A stretch of 64,000 bases of DNA from Allobacillus halotolerans (GCF_018967645.1 NZ_JAHLZF010000006.1:62001-126000), one strand, 5' to 3'; positions 7,758 to 19,317 are shown, numbered from the stretch's first letter. Made by a program: numbers and translations. Notes: generated by a model not told the origin, from the sequence alone.

Positions 7758-9305
7758 ATGGGAAAAAAGGTTACTAAGGTTTTTTATATTTCATTATTAA
7801 TAGCACTTTTATTTATTGTTTGGGGGATTGTTCCTTCAAGTATCCTGCCGACTTGGAACTTAAATAACATTACGACTAATATTCAAGGTTTTATTGTAGA
7901 TAAGTTCGGTTGGTTTTACTTACTTTCAGCAACTTCATTCCTGATCTTTGCTATTTTCTTAGTTGTCTCGAAATATGGGAATATCAAATTAGGAAAAGAA
8001 GCAGACAAACCAGAATACAACTATTTAACCTGGTTCGGAATGTTATTCAGTGCAGGAATGGGAATTGGGCTTGTATTTTGGGGAGCTGCGGAACCTATCT
8101 CGCATTTCAACATGCCTCCTTATGCAACCGCGAATGAAACGGAAGCAGCGAAAACTGCATTACGGTATTCATTTTTCCACTGGGGACTACATCCTTGGGG
8201 GATTTATGCAATTTTAGCTATGGCACTAGCCTACTTTCAATTCAGAAAAGATGAACCAGGATTGATCAGCACAACGTTAAAACCATTATTTGGGGATAGA
8301 ATGAATGGGCCATATGGTACAATCGTCAACGTGATTGCTGTCTTTGCGACAGTATTCGGTGTTGCAACTTCTCTTGGTCTAGGTGCACAACAAATAGCCA
8401 GTGGATTAGGATTCATTATACCTGGAATCAGTAACACAATTGTCGTTCAATTGATTATCATTGCAGTAGTTACTGTTTTATTCATGATATCAGCAGCGAC
8501 TGGATTGAATAAAGGTATTCGGATTTTAAGTACAACGAATATTATTATTGCATTCTTGTTGATGTTTTTCTTGTTGTTCGCTGGACCAACTAATTTCATC
8601 ATGAATTTCTTTACAACTTCATTAGGCGGTTACGTTCAGAACTTACCGTCCATGAGCTTTAGAACAACACCTTTCAATTCTGAAAACGCAGTATGGCTAC
8701 AAGATTGGACGATGTTCTATTGGGCATGGTGGATCGCATGGGCACCTTTCGTCGGAATGTTCATAGCCCGCGTCTCTCGTGGACGTACAGTTAGAGAATT
8801 TGTCATAGGTGTACTATTAGTACCTACCATCTTCGGTGCATTGTGGTTCGCTGTTTTCGGCGGATCAGCTATTTCTCTGGAATACCACCAAGGGATGGAT
8901 ATTATGTCAGTGGTTAATGATCAAGGAGCTGAGATTGCATTATTCACGGTCCTTGAGAACTACCCATTGTCATTTATAACATCGCTACTGGCGATTTTAT
9001 TGATTAGTACTTTTTTCATTACTTCTGCCGATTCAGCAACATTCGTATTAGGCATGCAAACGACGGGCGGTAGTCTCAACCCAAATGTTCGAGTAAAACT
9101 TGCTTGGGGATTGGTACAGTCAGCAACTGCTGCTGTGTTGCTATGGCAAGGTGGATTAGGCGCATTGCAAACAGCGTCAATTTTAGCCGCCTTTCCATTC
9201 GTGTTCATCTTGCTGATGGTTATCTTCTCATTGGTTAAAGAATTCAGAGAAGAAGCAAGGAATGCCCCTCTCAAGAGACGAAGAAGAAACGAACCGATTG
9301 AGTGA
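7758..9305 (+). CDS. BCCT family Na+-coupled osmolyte transporter
   Basis: A 515-residue, 12-helix secondary carrier of the betaine/choline/carnitine family, probably OpuD-like and importing glycine betaine or a similar compatible solute with sodium. Family marks are the Gly-rich GMGIGLVFWGAAEP in helix 3 (the GMGIG form seen in Na+-coupled betaine carriers) and the WAWWIAWAPFVGMFIARVSR signature in helix 8. The C-terminus is short and basic. The true start is ATG 7758 after ATAGGAGG, not the in-frame ATG 57 bases upstream, which overlaps the promoter. It stands alone between promoter and terminator. The exact substrate is inferred. Confidence 0.92.
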   Translation: MGKKVTKVFYISLLIALLFIVWGIVPSSILPTWNLNNITTNIQGFIVDKFGWFYLLSATSFLIFAIFLVVSKYGNIKLGKEADKPEYNYLTWFGMLFSAGMGIGLVFWGAAEPISHFNMPPYATANETEAAKTALRYSFFHWGLHPWGIYAILAMALAYFQFRKDEPGLISTTLKPLFGDRMNGPYGTIVNVIAVFATVFGVATSLGLGAQQIASGLGFIIPGISNTIVVQLIIIAVVTVLFMISAATGLNKGIRILSTTNIIIAFLLMFFLLFAGPTNFIMNFFTTSLGGYVQNLPSMSFRTTPFNSENAVWLQDWTMFYWAWWIAWAPFVGMFIARVSRGRTVREFVIGVLLVPTIFGALWFAVFGGSAISLEYHQGMDIMSVVNDQGAEIALFTVLENYPLSFITSLLAILLISTFFITSADSATFVLGMQTTGGSLNPNVRVKLAWGLVQSATAAVLLWQGGLGALQTASILAAFPFVFILLMVIFSLVKEFREEARNAPLKRRRRNEPIE

Positions 9306-9355
9306 TCGTAATAATGTCTTAATCAATAGAAAGTTGAATAAAAATATCAGCTAAA

Positions 9356-9401
9356 CAACTCCGAACTAAGCGATAAATTACTGTAGCTTAGTTCGGAGTT
9401 G
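9356..9401 (+). terminator. Terminator of the BCCT gene
   Basis: Perfect 16-bp stem (CAACTCCGAACTAAGC and its complement, 14-base loop) followed by TTTTG, about 50 bases after the stop. Confidence 0.85.
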
Positions 9402-9477
9402 TTTTGTTCATGAATCATCTTGGTTTGATTAATGACATCTTCAAGGTAACCGTTGTGTAAATTATATCTGGGGCTTT

Positions 9478-9621
9478 TCATGAATTCTGAAGAAGCGTCT
9501 CAATCGCTTTTTCGACTTCTGGTATAGCTGAGGCTTTTACGGTTTTGTAAAACTCATATAAATTCTCTTTGATCGCGTTTAAGTACTCTAGCCCTATCTT
9601 GCGTATCTCTTTATGTCTCAT
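9478..9621 (-). CDS. Possible 47-residue helical protein or gene remnant
   Basis: Between the BCCT terminator and the pdh terminator the minus strand encodes 47 residues from an ATG at 9621, starting MRHKEIRKIGLEYLNAIKEN and ending IETLLQNS. The composition is that of a normal helical soluble protein, with no low complexity. There is no good Shine-Dalgarno sequence, so it may be a degraded end of an older gene such as a transposase or regulator. No family was recognised. Nothing else is visible in the 9402-9690 stretch. Confidence 0.3.
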   Translation of the reverse strand: MRHKEIRKIGLEYLNAIKENLYEFYKTVKASAIPEVEKAIETLLQNS

Positions 9622-9690
9622 TTAATACCAGCGATCGCCACCGAAACTTACGCTAAGTTGTGTATTAGAATCTTTATATTTTTCAAAGAA

Positions 9691-9741
9691 AAAACACACC
9701 GATCAGCGAACCGGATAGGTTCAACTGAATCGGTGTGTTTT
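9691..9741 (-). terminator. Terminator of the pdhABCD operon
   Basis: AAAACACACCGAT pairs with ATCGGTGTGTTTT (inner CAG/CTG pairs, one bulge). On the minus strand a T-rich run follows, 18 bases past the pdhD stop. Confidence 0.85.
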
Positions 9742-9758
9742 AATTTCTCACCTATTCA

Positions 9759-11168
9759 TTATTTCATTGTATGAATTGGCATGCCGATTGCAAGGTCGCC
9801 TGCTTCCATAACCGTCTCACCAAGTGTTGGGTGAGCATGGATCGTCAATGCTAAGTCTTCAGCTGTCATACCAGCCTCCACAGCAAGTCCTAATTCTGCA
9901 ATTAGATCACTTGCACTTGGACCAGCAACTTGAGCACCAATGACTAATCCGTCTGATTTACGCGTAATTAATTTCACGAAACCATCCGTATCATTTAAGC
10001 TTAACGCACGGCCGTTAGCTGCGAATGGGAATTTAGAAACTTTAACATCATAGCCTGCTTCTTTTGCGTCGCTCTCATTGTATCCAACGCTTGCAAGCTC
10101 TGGATCTGAGAAAACGACAAGTGGCATGGATAGATAATCGATTTCTGATTTCTCTCCACTAATCGCCTCAGCAGCAATTTTACCTTCATAAGAAGCTTTG
10201 TGAGCTAATGGTGGTCCGTCAACAATGTCACCAATCGCATAAATGGTATCTAGATTCGTACGTCCTTGTTTATCCACTTTAATTAAGCCTTTATCATCCA
10301 TTTCCACGCCAACTTCTTCAAGTCCAATTTCATCCGTGTTTGGACGACGGCCGACTGTTACCAATAGGTAATCAGCTTCTATTGTTTTTTCTTCGCCTTT
10401 TACTTCATAGGTTACTTTTACACCATTATCGGTTTCTTCAACGCCTTGAGCCATAGCTTCTGTAACAATATCAACGCCTTTTCCTTTCAGACGTTTTTTC
10501 ACTAATTGGGTCATTTGTTTCTCGAAACCGCCCAAGATATCTTTTGTACCTTCAAGGATAGTTACTTCTGTACCAAAGCTTGCGTACGCGCCACCAAGTT
10601 CAGTACCGATATAACCTCCACCGATTACAACCATTTTTCCTGGAACTTCTTTTAAGTCCAATGCACCTGTAGAGTCTAACACGCGCTCAGAATAAGGGAA
10701 TGGTTTTAATTCAACCGGTCTAGATCCTGTTGCTAAAATACAATTTTTGAACTTATACGTTTGCGACTGCTTTTCGTCCATGATTTTGGCTGTATTTTGA
10801 TCAACAAAATAAGCTTCACCTTTAACGATATCTACTTTATTCGCTTTTAATAAGCTTTCAACACCGCCGGTTAATTTGTTAACAACCTGGCCTTTCCACT
10901 CTTGGACTTTATCCCAATTGACAGATACCTTTTCTGCAACAATTCCCATGTCATCAGAACCAGACGCTTGTTCATAACGATGACCTGCTGAAATTAATGC
11001 TTTAGATGGAATACAACCTACGTTCAAACAAACACCGCCTAGGTTGCCCTTATCTACAATGGTTACTTTTTGTCCCATTTGTGCAGCTCGGATTGCTGCA
11101 ACGTAACCGCCGGGTCCAGCACCGACGATTAGCGTATCTACTTCTTCTGGAAAATCTCCTACTACCAT
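9759..11168 (-). CDS. pdhD: Dihydrolipoamide dehydrogenase (pyruvate dehydrogenase E3)
   Basis: About 469 residues. This FAD flavoprotein re-oxidises the lipoyl group of E2 and reduces NAD+. Visible parts: FAD site [17 protein letters not shown]; redox disulfide Cys47/Cys52 in [16 protein letters not shown] site [13 protein letters not shown]; second FAD site YAIGDI; and the C-terminal catalytic His-Glu in HAHPTLGET that closes the partner subunit's active site. The ATG at 11168 has GGAGGG 6 bases upstream, preferred to the TTG at 11174. It follows pdhC with only 2 bases between and ends the operon. Confidence 0.97.
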   Translation of the reverse strand: MVVGDFPEEVDTLIVGAGPGGYVAAIRAAQMGQKVTIVDKGNLGGVCLNVGCIPSKALISAGHRYEQASGSDDMGIVAEKVSVNWDKVQEWKGQVVNKLTGGVESLLKANKVDIVKGEAYFVDQNTAKIMDEKQSQTYKFKNCILATGSRPVELKPFPYSERVLDSTGALDLKEVPGKMVVIGGGYIGTELGGAYASFGTEVTILEGTKDILGGFEKQMTQLVKKRLKGKGVDIVTEAMAQGVEETDNGVKVTYEVKGEEKTIEADYLLVTVGRRPNTDEIGLEEVGVEMDDKGLIKVDKQGRTNLDTIYAIGDIVDGPPLAHKASYEGKIAAEAISGEKSEIDYLSMPLVVFSDPELASVGYNESDAKEAGYDVKVSKFPFAANGRALSLNDTDGFVKLITRKSDGLVIGAQVAGPSASDLIAELGLAVEAGMTAEDLALTIHAHPTLGETVMEAGDLAIGMPIHTMK

Positions 11169-11170
11169 AA

Positions 11171-12466
11171 TCAACCCTCCATCATAATTAGTTGTGGATC
11201 ATTCAATAATCGTTTTACATGATTCATCGCATATTGTGCTGTTGCACCGTCAACCATGCGATGATCAAAGCTTAGAGATAATGCCAATACAGGTGCTACA
11301 ACAACTTCTCCGTCGCGAACAACTGGTTTCTCGCTGATTCGACCAATACCTAAAATACCCATTTCAGGATGATTGATGACAGGAGTGAACCACTGTCCAC
11401 CTGCAGATCCGATATTCGTGATCGAACAAGAAGCACCTTTCATCTCCCCTGGAGAAAGTTTACCATCACGCGCTTTTGTTGCCAACTCATTTATTTCAGC
11501 AGAGATATCAAACATGGATTTGCGATCTGCATCTTTTACGACCGGTACAAGTAGTCCACGGTCTGTATCAGCAGCAATTCCAATATTGTAATAATGCTTA
11601 TAAATAAGTTCTTCTGTTTCATCGTCGAAGGAAGCATTCAAGATCGGATACTTCTTCAATGTTGAAACTAGAGCTTTTACGACATATGGTAAATAAGTTA
11701 GTTTAATGTCTTGCTCTTCTGCAATTGCTTTGAATTTCTTACGGTGTTCTACCATAGCGGTAACATCCACGTCATCCATCAATGTAACATGTGGTGCTGT
11801 ACGTTTGGAGTTCACCATTGCATTTGCAATTGTACGGCGAATACCACTGATTTTCTCTCTTGTTTCAGGGTATTGACCTTCCGTTGTTTGCGGTGCCGCT
11901 TGTTGCTCTGCAGTTTCTTCCGTCTGCTGGACATCTTCAGTAGGTTGATCCCCACTTAAGAATTGATCAATATCATCTTTTAAGATTCGACCATTTTTAC
12001 CTGAACCACTAACTTGCTGAATATTTACGTCATTGTCTCGTGCATATTTACGGACAGAAGGCATCGCAATGACCCGTTTGTTTTCGTCAACAGACTTTTC
12101 GCTCGCTTCTGTTTGTTTACGATCCGCTGTTTGCTCTTCTTTCGGTTCTTCTTTCTTTTCTTCCGTTTGTTCTTCTTGTTTCGGTTCTTCTTCTTTTGAT
12201 GATTCTTCTTCCGAGTCGTCTTCATACCCTTCTGCATCGAAGGTTATGATGACCGTACCAACGGTCGTTACTTCGCCTTCATCAACAAAGATTTTTTTGA
12301 CTGTCCCATCAACCGGAGATGGGATCTCAACAACTGCCTTGTCGTTTTGAACCTCGGCTAAGACATCATCTTCGCTTACTTGGTCGCCTTCTTTCACAAA
12401 CCACTTGGCAATTTCACCTTCATGGATTCCTTCACCAATATCAGGAAGTTTAAATTCAAAGGCCAA
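11171..12466 (-). CDS. pdhC: Dihydrolipoamide acetyltransferase (pyruvate dehydrogenase E2)
   Basis: A 431-residue core subunit of the pyruvate dehydrogenase complex. Domain order: one lipoyl domain (1-78) with the lipoylated Lys43 in NDKAVVE; a Glu/Lys/Gln-rich linker (80-130); the E1/E3-binding domain (about 134-172, [15 protein letters not shown] to [12 protein letters not shown]); a second linker; and the acetyltransferase domain (about 200-431) with the catalytic His402 in DHRMVDG. The start is TTG at 12466, with AGGAGG 7 bases upstream. A single lipoyl domain is the normal Bacillus form. It lies between pdhB and pdhD, all on the minus strand. Confidence 0.97.
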   Translation of the reverse strand: MAFEFKLPDIGEGIHEGEIAKWFVKEGDQVSEDDVLAEVQNDKAVVEIPSPVDGTVKKIFVDEGEVTTVGTVIITFDAEGYEDDSEEESSKEEEPKQEEQTEEKKEEPKEEQTADRKQTEASEKSVDENKRVIAMPSVRKYARDNDVNIQQVSGSGKNGRILKDDIDQFLSGDQPTEDVQQTEETAEQQAAPQTTEGQYPETREKISGIRRTIANAMVNSKRTAPHVTLMDDVDVTAMVEHRKKFKAIAEEQDIKLTYLPYVVKALVSTLKKYPILNASFDDETEELIYKHYYNIGIAADTDRGLLVPVVKDADRKSMFDISAEINELATKARDGKLSPGEMKGASCSITNIGSAGGQWFTPVINHPEMGILGIGRISEKPVVRDGEVVVAPVLALSLSFDHRMVDGATAQYAMNHVKRLLNDPQLIMMEG

Positions 12467-12497
12467 GATAATCCCTCCTATTCATTATCAATTTCAA

Positions 12498-13475
12498 TTA
12501 AAAGTTCATGGATTCTTTTACTTTTTCTTTAATGTCTTGATGATCAGGTAACCATACTTCTTCCGCTTGGGAGAATGGATATACTGTATCTGGAGCAGTC
12601 ACTCGAAAAACAGGTGCTTCTAAATGCAAAATCGCACGCTCTTGAATTTCAGCAACAATTCCAGCTGCCACTCCTGCTTGACGCTGAGCTTCTTGAACAA
12701 CGACTGCACGGTTTGTTTTCTTAACGGATTCTAGAATTGTGTCAATATCAATTGGGCTCACCGTACGAAGGTCAATGACTTCACAGCTGATTCCTTCTTC
12801 TTCTAATTCTTCCGCTGCCTTAATGGACGAATGAACCATCGCACCGTATGCAACTAACGTCATATCGGTACCTTTTCTTACAACGTTCGCTTTGTCTAAA
12901 TCGATCGTATATTCGTCTTCAGGAACTTCTTCACGGAAAGAACGATATAACTTCATGTGCTCCAAGAAAATAACAGGGTCGTTATTTCGAATCGAAGAAA
13001 TCAATAACCCTTTTGCATCATATGGACCTGATGGAATAACGACACGAAGACCCGGTGCTTGAGTCATAAAACCTTCTAAGCTATCTGCGTGAAGTTCTGG
13101 TGTGTGAACACCACCACCAAAAGGTGAACGGATTGTAATTGGCGCATGCCATCTACCTCCGGAACGGTAACGCATACGAGCAGATTGACCTACCACTGCA
13201 TCCATAGCTTCGAAAACGAAGCCGAAGAACTGAATTTCCGGAACTGGTCGGTAACCTTGTGTCGACAAACCGACAGACATGCCGATGATTCCTGATTCAG
13301 CCAATGGCGTGTCAAAAACTCTTTCTTCTCCAAACTCATCCTGTAAGCCTTCAGTCGCACGGAAAACACCACCATTTTGGCCAACATCCTCACCAAAAAC
13401 GAGCACATTGTCATCGTTTTTCAACTCTGTGCGTAAGGCATCTGTTATTGCTTGAATCATAGTCATTTCAGCCAT
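12498..13475 (-). CDS. pdhB: Pyruvate dehydrogenase E1 beta subunit
   Basis: A 325-residue beta chain of the thiamine-diphosphate E1 decarboxylase; with PdhA it decarboxylates pyruvate and reductively acetylates the E2 lipoyl group. Characteristic stretches are [17 protein letters not shown] near the N-terminus, [18 protein letters not shown], and [17 protein letters not shown]. The full family length is present. The ATG at 13475 is 3 bases after the pdhA stop and its AAAGGAG lies inside the end of pdhA, so translation is probably coupled. It is separated from pdhC by about 30 bp. Confidence 0.97.
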   Translation of the reverse strand: MAEMTMIQAITDALRTELKNDDNVLVFGEDVGQNGGVFRATEGLQDEFGEERVFDTPLAESGIIGMSVGLSTQGYRPVPEIQFFGFVFEAMDAVVGQSARMRYRSGGRWHAPITIRSPFGGGVHTPELHADSLEGFMTQAPGLRVVIPSGPYDAKGLLISSIRNNDPVIFLEHMKLYRSFREEVPEDEYTIDLDKANVVRKGTDMTLVAYGAMVHSSIKAAEELEEEGISCEVIDLRTVSPIDIDTILESVKKTNRAVVVQEAQRQAGVAAGIVAEIQERAILHLEAPVFRVTAPDTVYPFSQAEEVWLPDHQDIKEKVKESMNF

Positions 13476-13478
13476 TGT

Positions 13479-14588
<1,110 letters not shown>

Positions 14589-14728
14589 TTATATTCTTAC
14601 CATAGTTTGGCTAACGTTCCTCATACTAAACTTCATCTTTTATATTTACCCTTAAGCTCGGGCATTTAATCAAACAAACTGTTTCATGAAAAAGATAAAT
14701 TTTAGTGATACAAGGTTCTATAGAGTAG

Positions 14729-14756
14729 TTTATAACATAAAGGGAACACTCGTCAA
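14729..14756 (-). promoter_or_regulatory. Sigma-A promoter of pdhABCD
   Basis: On the minus strand TTGACG (14756-14751) and TATAAA (14734-14729) are 16 bases apart, a near-consensus housekeeping promoter. The leader to pdhA is about 155 bases long and has no recognisable riboswitch. Confidence 0.75.
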
Positions 14757-15157
14757 TTGTATTTGCTTACCAAGCAACCAGTCAGTTTTCTGAATTTTTA
14801 TATGAGTTGAAATACGTTCATCTGTTATAGTAATAAACTGAGTCTGTAATATAACAGACTGGCTAAATTCATGTAAAACAGATTGATCGATCAGCAATTT
14901 CAATGGCAGTGAATGAAGAAGTCAGTGAACTAAAGTGGTATCAGTTGCGCGTGTCTTATTCGAATTGCGATTCATATGAAAGTGGAGTTGGGAAATATTT
15001 GAGTTGAGCGGCATGGAGGGTAATCATTAGCGGAACAGTTGTAAGTATTATTTCGGGGGATGAAGACAGATGCGGCCTATCTTTGATTAATCGCTTTTAA
15101 AAAAGAAGAACGATCTTGCGAGTAATTAGGAACTGAACTCGATAGGTTTAAGGAGTG

Positions 15158-15248
15158 GTTTTAATCAAACGTGGCGGGCGAAAATAGTGCCCTACCCACG
15201 ATCAGAGTTAATTAAAACGAAAGCGTTAATAACGCCTAAGAATAGGCT
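15158..15248 (+). ncRNA. Candidate structured RNA in the pdhA-ykyA gap
   Basis: The 950-bp gap between pdhA and ykyA holds no convincing gene. Within it is a three-part nested stem: GTTTTAAT at 15158-15165 with ATTAAAAC at 15211-15218; CGTGG at 15170 with CCACG at 15196; and GGGC at 15176 with GCCC at 15189. Two small hairpins follow directly, GCGTTAATAACGC (15223-15235) and GCCTAAGAATAGGC (15235-15248), and 50 bases later an intrinsic terminator (15297-15339). A TTGAAA with TAATAA 18 bases on (near 14815-14845) could be a promoter. I recognise no known RNA family. This is an inference from base pairing only. Confidence 0.3.
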
Positions 15249-15296
15249 GCCAACATGCACTTGTCCTATCTTCTTTTGTTAGAAGTTGGGATAAAA

Positions 15297-15339
15297 ACAA
15301 AAGCCCGAACGACTATATCTAAATCGTTCGGGCTTTTGT
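15297..15339. terminator. Strong bidirectional terminator
   Basis: Perfect 16-bp stem (ACAAAAGCCCGAACGA and its complement, 11-base loop), T-rich on both strands. It could end ykyA transcripts (minus) or a plus-strand RNA from the pdhA-ykyA gap. Confidence 0.8.
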
Positions 15340-15532
15340 TTGAATAATACTCATTGATAATTTCATGCATTTCACGGACATGGCAAGATTTATTGCACAG
15401 AATTTCACAAAGTGCGTGGCATGCAAGTTTCCCTACAGGGCGTGTGCGTTTTTGGTGAAAGAACGTTCGCATTGGTTTGTTATTTAAATAATTGGCTTTA
15501 AAATCATCATTTTGTTTTTGTTTTAGCTGTGA

Positions 15533-16201
15533 TCATTCCGACTCTTCTTCATATTGAACATCTAATTCAATTGTTTCGTAAAACTGTTTTTTAAGTTCAT
15601 TGAACTCGTTGGTCAGTTCATTAAATTCCTCTTGATGAGTCGCAATCTCTTCATACTTTTGATTAATTTCATTTACTTGCTCGTCTAATGTTTCTTTATC
15701 CAACTCTTCATCCATCAGTAAATCATATAGCTTTTGATCACTTTTAATGGATGATAAATAAGTTTCATGGAGTTCGGCAAATGACTTATAACGGTTTTCC
15801 ATTACCTCGACCATCTCATTTGCCTGGTTTTTCGCCTCTTCGCTCTCCAGTTCCTCGACTAAAGGAACCATTTCATCAAACTCTTCTTTTCCTGCTTTGA
15901 TACTTTCCATTTCATTTTCCATAATCTCTTTTCGATCTTGGGAGAGTTTTTTCGCCTTCTCTGCTTTGTCTTTTACTTGGTCAATCTCTTCCATATTAAT
16001 CTCTATCATTTGTTCATATAGCTTACTTTCTTCTTTTTCAACTTCCACAAGATCTTTTTGTGCTTCGTGAAAATCCTTTTCTTTTTTGACGGCTTCTTCC
16101 AGATGATTATAAATCTCTTCTTTTGTTTGATCACTACTGTTACAGGCTGCAAGTGTGATACCCAAAACCATTATGCTTATGATTGTTAATAATCTCTTCA
16201 T
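15533..16201 (-). CDS. ykyA: YkyA-like putative cell-wall-binding lipoprotein
   Basis: A 223-residue lipoprotein with lipobox LAAC and mature Cys20, followed by an almost entirely alpha-helical, Glu/Lys-rich coiled-coil body (about residues 30-215). It matches the Bacillus YkyA family, labelled putative cell-wall binding lipoprotein, and sits upstream of def as in B. subtilis. The frame is open to 16264, but the signal peptide begins at MKRLLTIISIMVLG, so the ATG at 16201 (GGAAGAG upstream) is the start. Role in the envelope is not established. It is divergent from def. Confidence 0.85.
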   Translation of the reverse strand: MKRLLTIISIMVLGITLAACNSSDQTKEEIYNHLEEAVKKEKDFHEAQKDLVEVEKEESKLYEQMIEINMEEIDQVKDKAEKAKKLSQDRKEIMENEMESIKAGKEEFDEMVPLVEELESEEAKNQANEMVEVMENRYKSFAELHETYLSSIKSDQKLYDLLMDEELDKETLDEQVNEINQKYEEIATHQEEFNELTNEFNELKKQFYETIELDVQYEEESE

Positions 16202-16400
16202 GTATGTGTCTCTTCCTTCCTGTCTATCTATCAAATTCTTTCTAGCTATTATAACACAAAGCAATTCATTTTTTGAGATACATTTTATTATGAATCCAAT
16301 AAATATATGATAAAATATGTAAAGAATGAATTAAACGGTATTTTCAATATTTAATTGTATCATTCATATATATAGAGCACCAAGCAAGGAGATGAATCGT

Positions 16401-16958
16401 ATGCTCACCATGAAAGATATTGTTCGGGAAGGTCATGAATCCCTACGAATAAAGGCTGATCAAGTCGAGCTTCCGGCTTCAGAGGAAGATAAAACACTTT
16501 TAACGAAAATGTTGCAGTTTATTAAAAATAGTCAAGATGAAGAAATGATTGAAAAGTATAATTTGAGAAGCGGAGTCGGTTTAGCGGCTCCTCAGCTTGG
16601 CATATCCAAAAGAATGATGGCTGTTCATTTCACTGATCATCATGAACGAACTTATAGCTATGGATTATTCAATCCAAGAATCATCAGTCATTCAGTTGAA
16701 GAAACCTACCTCCCTGGTGGAGAAGGTTGTTTAAGCGTAGATAGAGATGTGCCAGGTATTGTTCCCCGTTATGCAAGGATAACAGTGAAAGCAACAACTC
16801 TTGAAGGTGAAGAAGTAAAATTACGTCTTAAAGGTTATGCAGCAGTTGTTTTTCAACATGAAATCGACCATTTAAACGGTGTCATGTTCTATGATCATAT
16901 TGATGAAAACGATCCGATGACACCACCAGAAAATGCAGTATCTGTTGATGATCTATAG
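16401..16958 (+). CDS. def: Peptide deformylase
   Basis: A 185-residue metal enzyme that removes the formyl group from the initiator Met of new proteins. All three signature motifs are present: [13 protein letters not shown] (metal ligand Cys110) and QHEIDH (ligands His153 and His157, catalytic Glu154). The extra residues after motif 1 ([11 protein letters not shown]) place it in the longer type 2 Gram-positive group, like B. subtilis YkrB. Three in-frame ATGs occur; AAGGAG is 9 bases before the one at 16401 and directly abuts the earlier one at 16392, so 16401 is chosen. Confidence 0.96.
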   Translation: MLTMKDIVREGHESLRIKADQVELPASEEDKTLLTKMLQFIKNSQDEEMIEKYNLRSGVGLAAPQLGISKRMMAVHFTDHHERTYSYGLFNPRIISHSVEETYLPGGEGCLSVDRDVPGIVPRYARITVKATTLEGEEVKLRLKGYAAVVFQHEIDHLNGVMFYDHIDENDPMTPPENAVSVDDL

Positions 16959-17146
16959 GTCGTACACTGATTCGTCTAAATACTTTTTCTAAAACAATCG
17001 ATTATATTGTTTCAATTGTGATACGGGAAAGTATATAATGGAAATAATAAGTGGATAATAACGACAGGAAAATGTAATGTAGTGTTCTCTTTTCTCAGCG
17101 AATCGTTTTTTGGATTTACGTCATACATTAAGGAGCGTATGTCGCC

Positions 17147-17224
17147 ATGTTAAAGCGTTTACGAGAAAAATTGAGAAAACGTTTAAAAAAGTTGCTTCGA
17201 GACAAAAAGACACTTGGGGCTTAA
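17147..17224 (+). CDS. 25-residue strongly basic peptide
   Basis: An open frame of 25 codons from ATG 17147 gives a peptide starting MLKRLREKLRKRLKKLLRD, with Leu every third or fourth residue and Lys/Arg between: an ideal amphipathic cationic helix. TAAGGAG lies 11 bases upstream, a little far. A TATAAT at 17034-17039, with a weak TTCAAT 17 bases before it, may be the promoter. The first codons overlap a cre-like sequence (TTAAAGCGTTTACG). It lies in the 400-bp gap between def and rpoY. I do not recognise the family. It could be a leader peptide, a toxin-like or membrane-active peptide, or chance. Confidence 0.4.
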   Translation: MLKRLREKLRKRLKKLLRDKKTLGA

Positions 17225-17355
17225 ACATTCTGATCAACTATATGCAGCAAACCTTTTGAATAACAATTTATCCATAATGCTATCATCTTAGCATTTAAAT
17301 ATTGCTTTTACGGATAGGTAAACAACGTAGGAAACAATTAACTAGGAGGAAAAAA

Positions 17356-17565
17356 ATGATTTTTAAAGTATTATTTCAGGAGCACGCAGAAGAAGCTCCT
17401 GTACGTGAAGAAACACAAACAATGTATATTGAAGCAGATAGCGTGAAGAAAGTCCGTGAAAAACTCGCTGATCGAAACATCAATATTGAACACATCCTTG
17501 AATTAAATGAAGCTCATTTAGCTTATGAGCAAAAATCCGAAGACTTCAAAGTGGAGAATATCTAG
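17356..17565 (+). CDS. rpoY: RNA polymerase epsilon subunit
   Basis: A 69-residue small RNA polymerase accessory subunit (YkzG), starting MIFKVLFQEHAEEAPVREE and containing TQTMYIEADSVKKVREKLAD, the core of the family. It binds near the jaw of RNA polymerase in Firmicutes. The ATG at 17356 follows TAGGAGG; the open frame continues upstream to 17302, but that part is not family-like. It is 3 bases before rnjA, the same conserved rpoY-rnjA operon as in B. subtilis. Confidence 0.93.
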   Translation: MIFKVLFQEHAEEAPVREETQTMYIEADSVKKVREKLADRNINIEHILELNEAHLAYEQKSEDFKVENI

Positions 17566-17568
17566 CTT

Positions 17569-19236
17569 ATGAAATTTGTCAAAAATGATCAAGTAGCTAT
17601 CTTCGCTTTGGGGGGATTAGGTGAAATCGGAAAAAATACGTACGGCGTTCAATTCCAAGATGAAATTATTTTGATTGATGCCGGTATCAAATTCCCTGAA
17701 GACGAACTTTTGGGAATTGATTATGTCATTCCTGATTACACTTATCTCATCCAAAACCAAGATAAAATCAAAGGATTGTTCATCACTCACGGACACGAAG
17801 ACCACATCGGAGGCATTCCATATTTATTACGTGAAATCAATGTTCCAATTTACGCTGGAAAGCTCGCGATCGGTCTGATCAAAAACAAACTAGAAGAACA
17901 CAAATTATTAAGGAATGCGAAGCTACATTCTGTTGAAGAAGAAGATGTCATTAAGTTCAGAAAAACAGCTGTAAGCTTCTTTAGAACGACACACAGTATC
18001 CCGGATTCACTCGGAATTGTTGTCAAGACACCACCAGGAAACATCGTACAAACCGGTGATTTCAAATTTGATTTCACTCCAGTTGGAGAACCAGCCAACT
18101 TGACGAAAATGGCTGAAATTGGAGCAGAAGGTGTTTTATGCCTAATGTCTGACAGTACAAACAGTGAAGTTCCTGGATTCACACTTTCTGAGAGTGTTGT
18201 CGGCGAAAGCATACGGGATATCTTTAACAAGGTAGACGGAAGAATAATCTTTGCAACGTTTGCTTCCAATATTTATCGTCTACAGCAAGTCGTTCAATCT
18301 GCGGTTGAAAATGATCGTAAGATTGCTGTATTTGGACGCAGTATGGAAAATGCCATTCGCCTTGGACAGGAATTAAATTATATTAATGCTCCTGACGATA
18401 CGTTTATCGAGCCAAATAAAATTAATCAAATGCCTAGCGATGAACTCGTCATACTTTGTACGGGGTCTCAAGGTGAGCAAATGGCAGCTCTTTCAAGAAT
18501 TGCCAATGGTACACATCGTCACATCCAAATCCACCCAGATGATACAGTTGTTTTATCATCATCACCGATTCCCGGGAATGCCATTAGCATTAACCGCAAT
18601 ATCAATAAACTCTACCGTGCAGGAGCAAATGTGATTCATGGTTCTTTAAATGATATCCATACATCCGGACACGGTGGACAAGAAGAACAAAAGTTAATGT
18701 TACGGTTGATGAAGCCTAAGTACTTCATGCCAATTCACGGTGAACATCGTATGCTTGTTGAACACACAAAACTTGCAGAACAAACAGGTGTACCACGTGA
18801 AAATTCATTTGTCATGGATATTGGTGACGTGCTGGCCATTGGTAAAAAAGATGTGAGCGTTGCAGGAAAAATCCCTGCAGGTTCTGTTTATGTCGATGGC
18901 AGTGGTATTGGTGACATTGGAAATATCGTACTGAGAGACCGTCGCATACTATCTGAAGAAGGTTTAGTGATTGTCGTCGTCAGCATCAATATGAAAGAGC
19001 ATAAAATCGCTTCAGGTCCGGACATTATCTCAAGAGGATTTGTCTACATGCGTGAATCTGAAGATCTCATTAAAGAAGCACAAGGCTTGGTTGCAAAACA
19101 TCTTGAAAAAGTTATGGAAAGAAAAACGACACAATGGTCAGAAATCAAGAATGAAATTACTGATACGATTCAGCCATTCTTATTCGATCGTACTAAGCGT
19201 CGTCCAATGATTTTACCAATCATTATGGAAGTTTAA
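17569..19236 (+). CDS. rnjA: Ribonuclease J1
   Basis: A 555-residue metallo-beta-lactamase/beta-CASP ribonuclease with 5'-3' exonuclease and endonuclease activity, central to mRNA decay and rRNA maturation. The zinc motif is HGHEDH (His74, His76, Asp78, His79) and later ligands are seen in [15 protein letters not shown] and the C-terminal IHGEHRM. The length matches RNase J1. The ATG at 17569 starts 3 bases after rpoY, with only a weak TGGAG inside the end of rpoY, suggesting coupled translation. A terminator follows. Confidence 0.96.
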   Translation: MKFVKNDQVAIFALGGLGEIGKNTYGVQFQDEIILIDAGIKFPEDELLGIDYVIPDYTYLIQNQDKIKGLFITHGHEDHIGGIPYLLREINVPIYAGKLAIGLIKNKLEEHKLLRNAKLHSVEEEDVIKFRKTAVSFFRTTHSIPDSLGIVVKTPPGNIVQTGDFKFDFTPVGEPANLTKMAEIGAEGVLCLMSDSTNSEVPGFTLSESVVGESIRDIFNKVDGRIIFATFASNIYRLQQVVQSAVENDRKIAVFGRSMENAIRLGQELNYINAPDDTFIEPNKINQMPSDELVILCTGSQGEQMAALSRIANGTHRHIQIHPDDTVVLSSSPIPGNAISINRNINKLYRAGANVIHGSLNDIHTSGHGGQEEQKLMLRLMKPKYFMPIHGEHRMLVEHTKLAEQTGVPRENSFVMDIGDVLAIGKKDVSVAGKIPAGSVYVDGSGIGDIGNIVLRDRRILSEEGLVIVVVSINMKEHKIASGPDIISRGFVYMRESEDLIKEAQGLVAKHLEKVMERKTTQWSEIKNEITDTIQPFLFDRTKRRPMILPIIMEV

Positions 19237-19278
19237 TTTTTTACCTATCCGAAAGCAATTTAATAAATGAAATAAAAA

Positions 19279-19317
19279 AATCACCAATTACGCTTTATGC
19301 GTGATTGGTGATTTTTT
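19279..19317 (+). terminator. Terminator of rpoY-rnjA
   Basis: AATCACCAATTACGC pairs with GCGTGATTGGTGATT (one G-T), 5-base loop, followed by TTTTT, about 40 bases past the rnjA stop. Confidence 0.85.

Noticed and set aside
14903-15007. 34-codon plus-strand frame MAVNEEVSELKWYQLRVSYS in the pdhA-ykyA gap
   Set aside because: No ribosome site or promoter at the right place, and no family resemblance; treated as chance.
15266-15472. Minus-strand frame of 68 codons starting MRTFFHQKRTRPVGKLACHA, with several Cys and His
   Set aside because: No ribosome site, and its last third runs through a perfect intrinsic terminator; more likely a shadow frame, although the first 45 codons look oddly protein-like.
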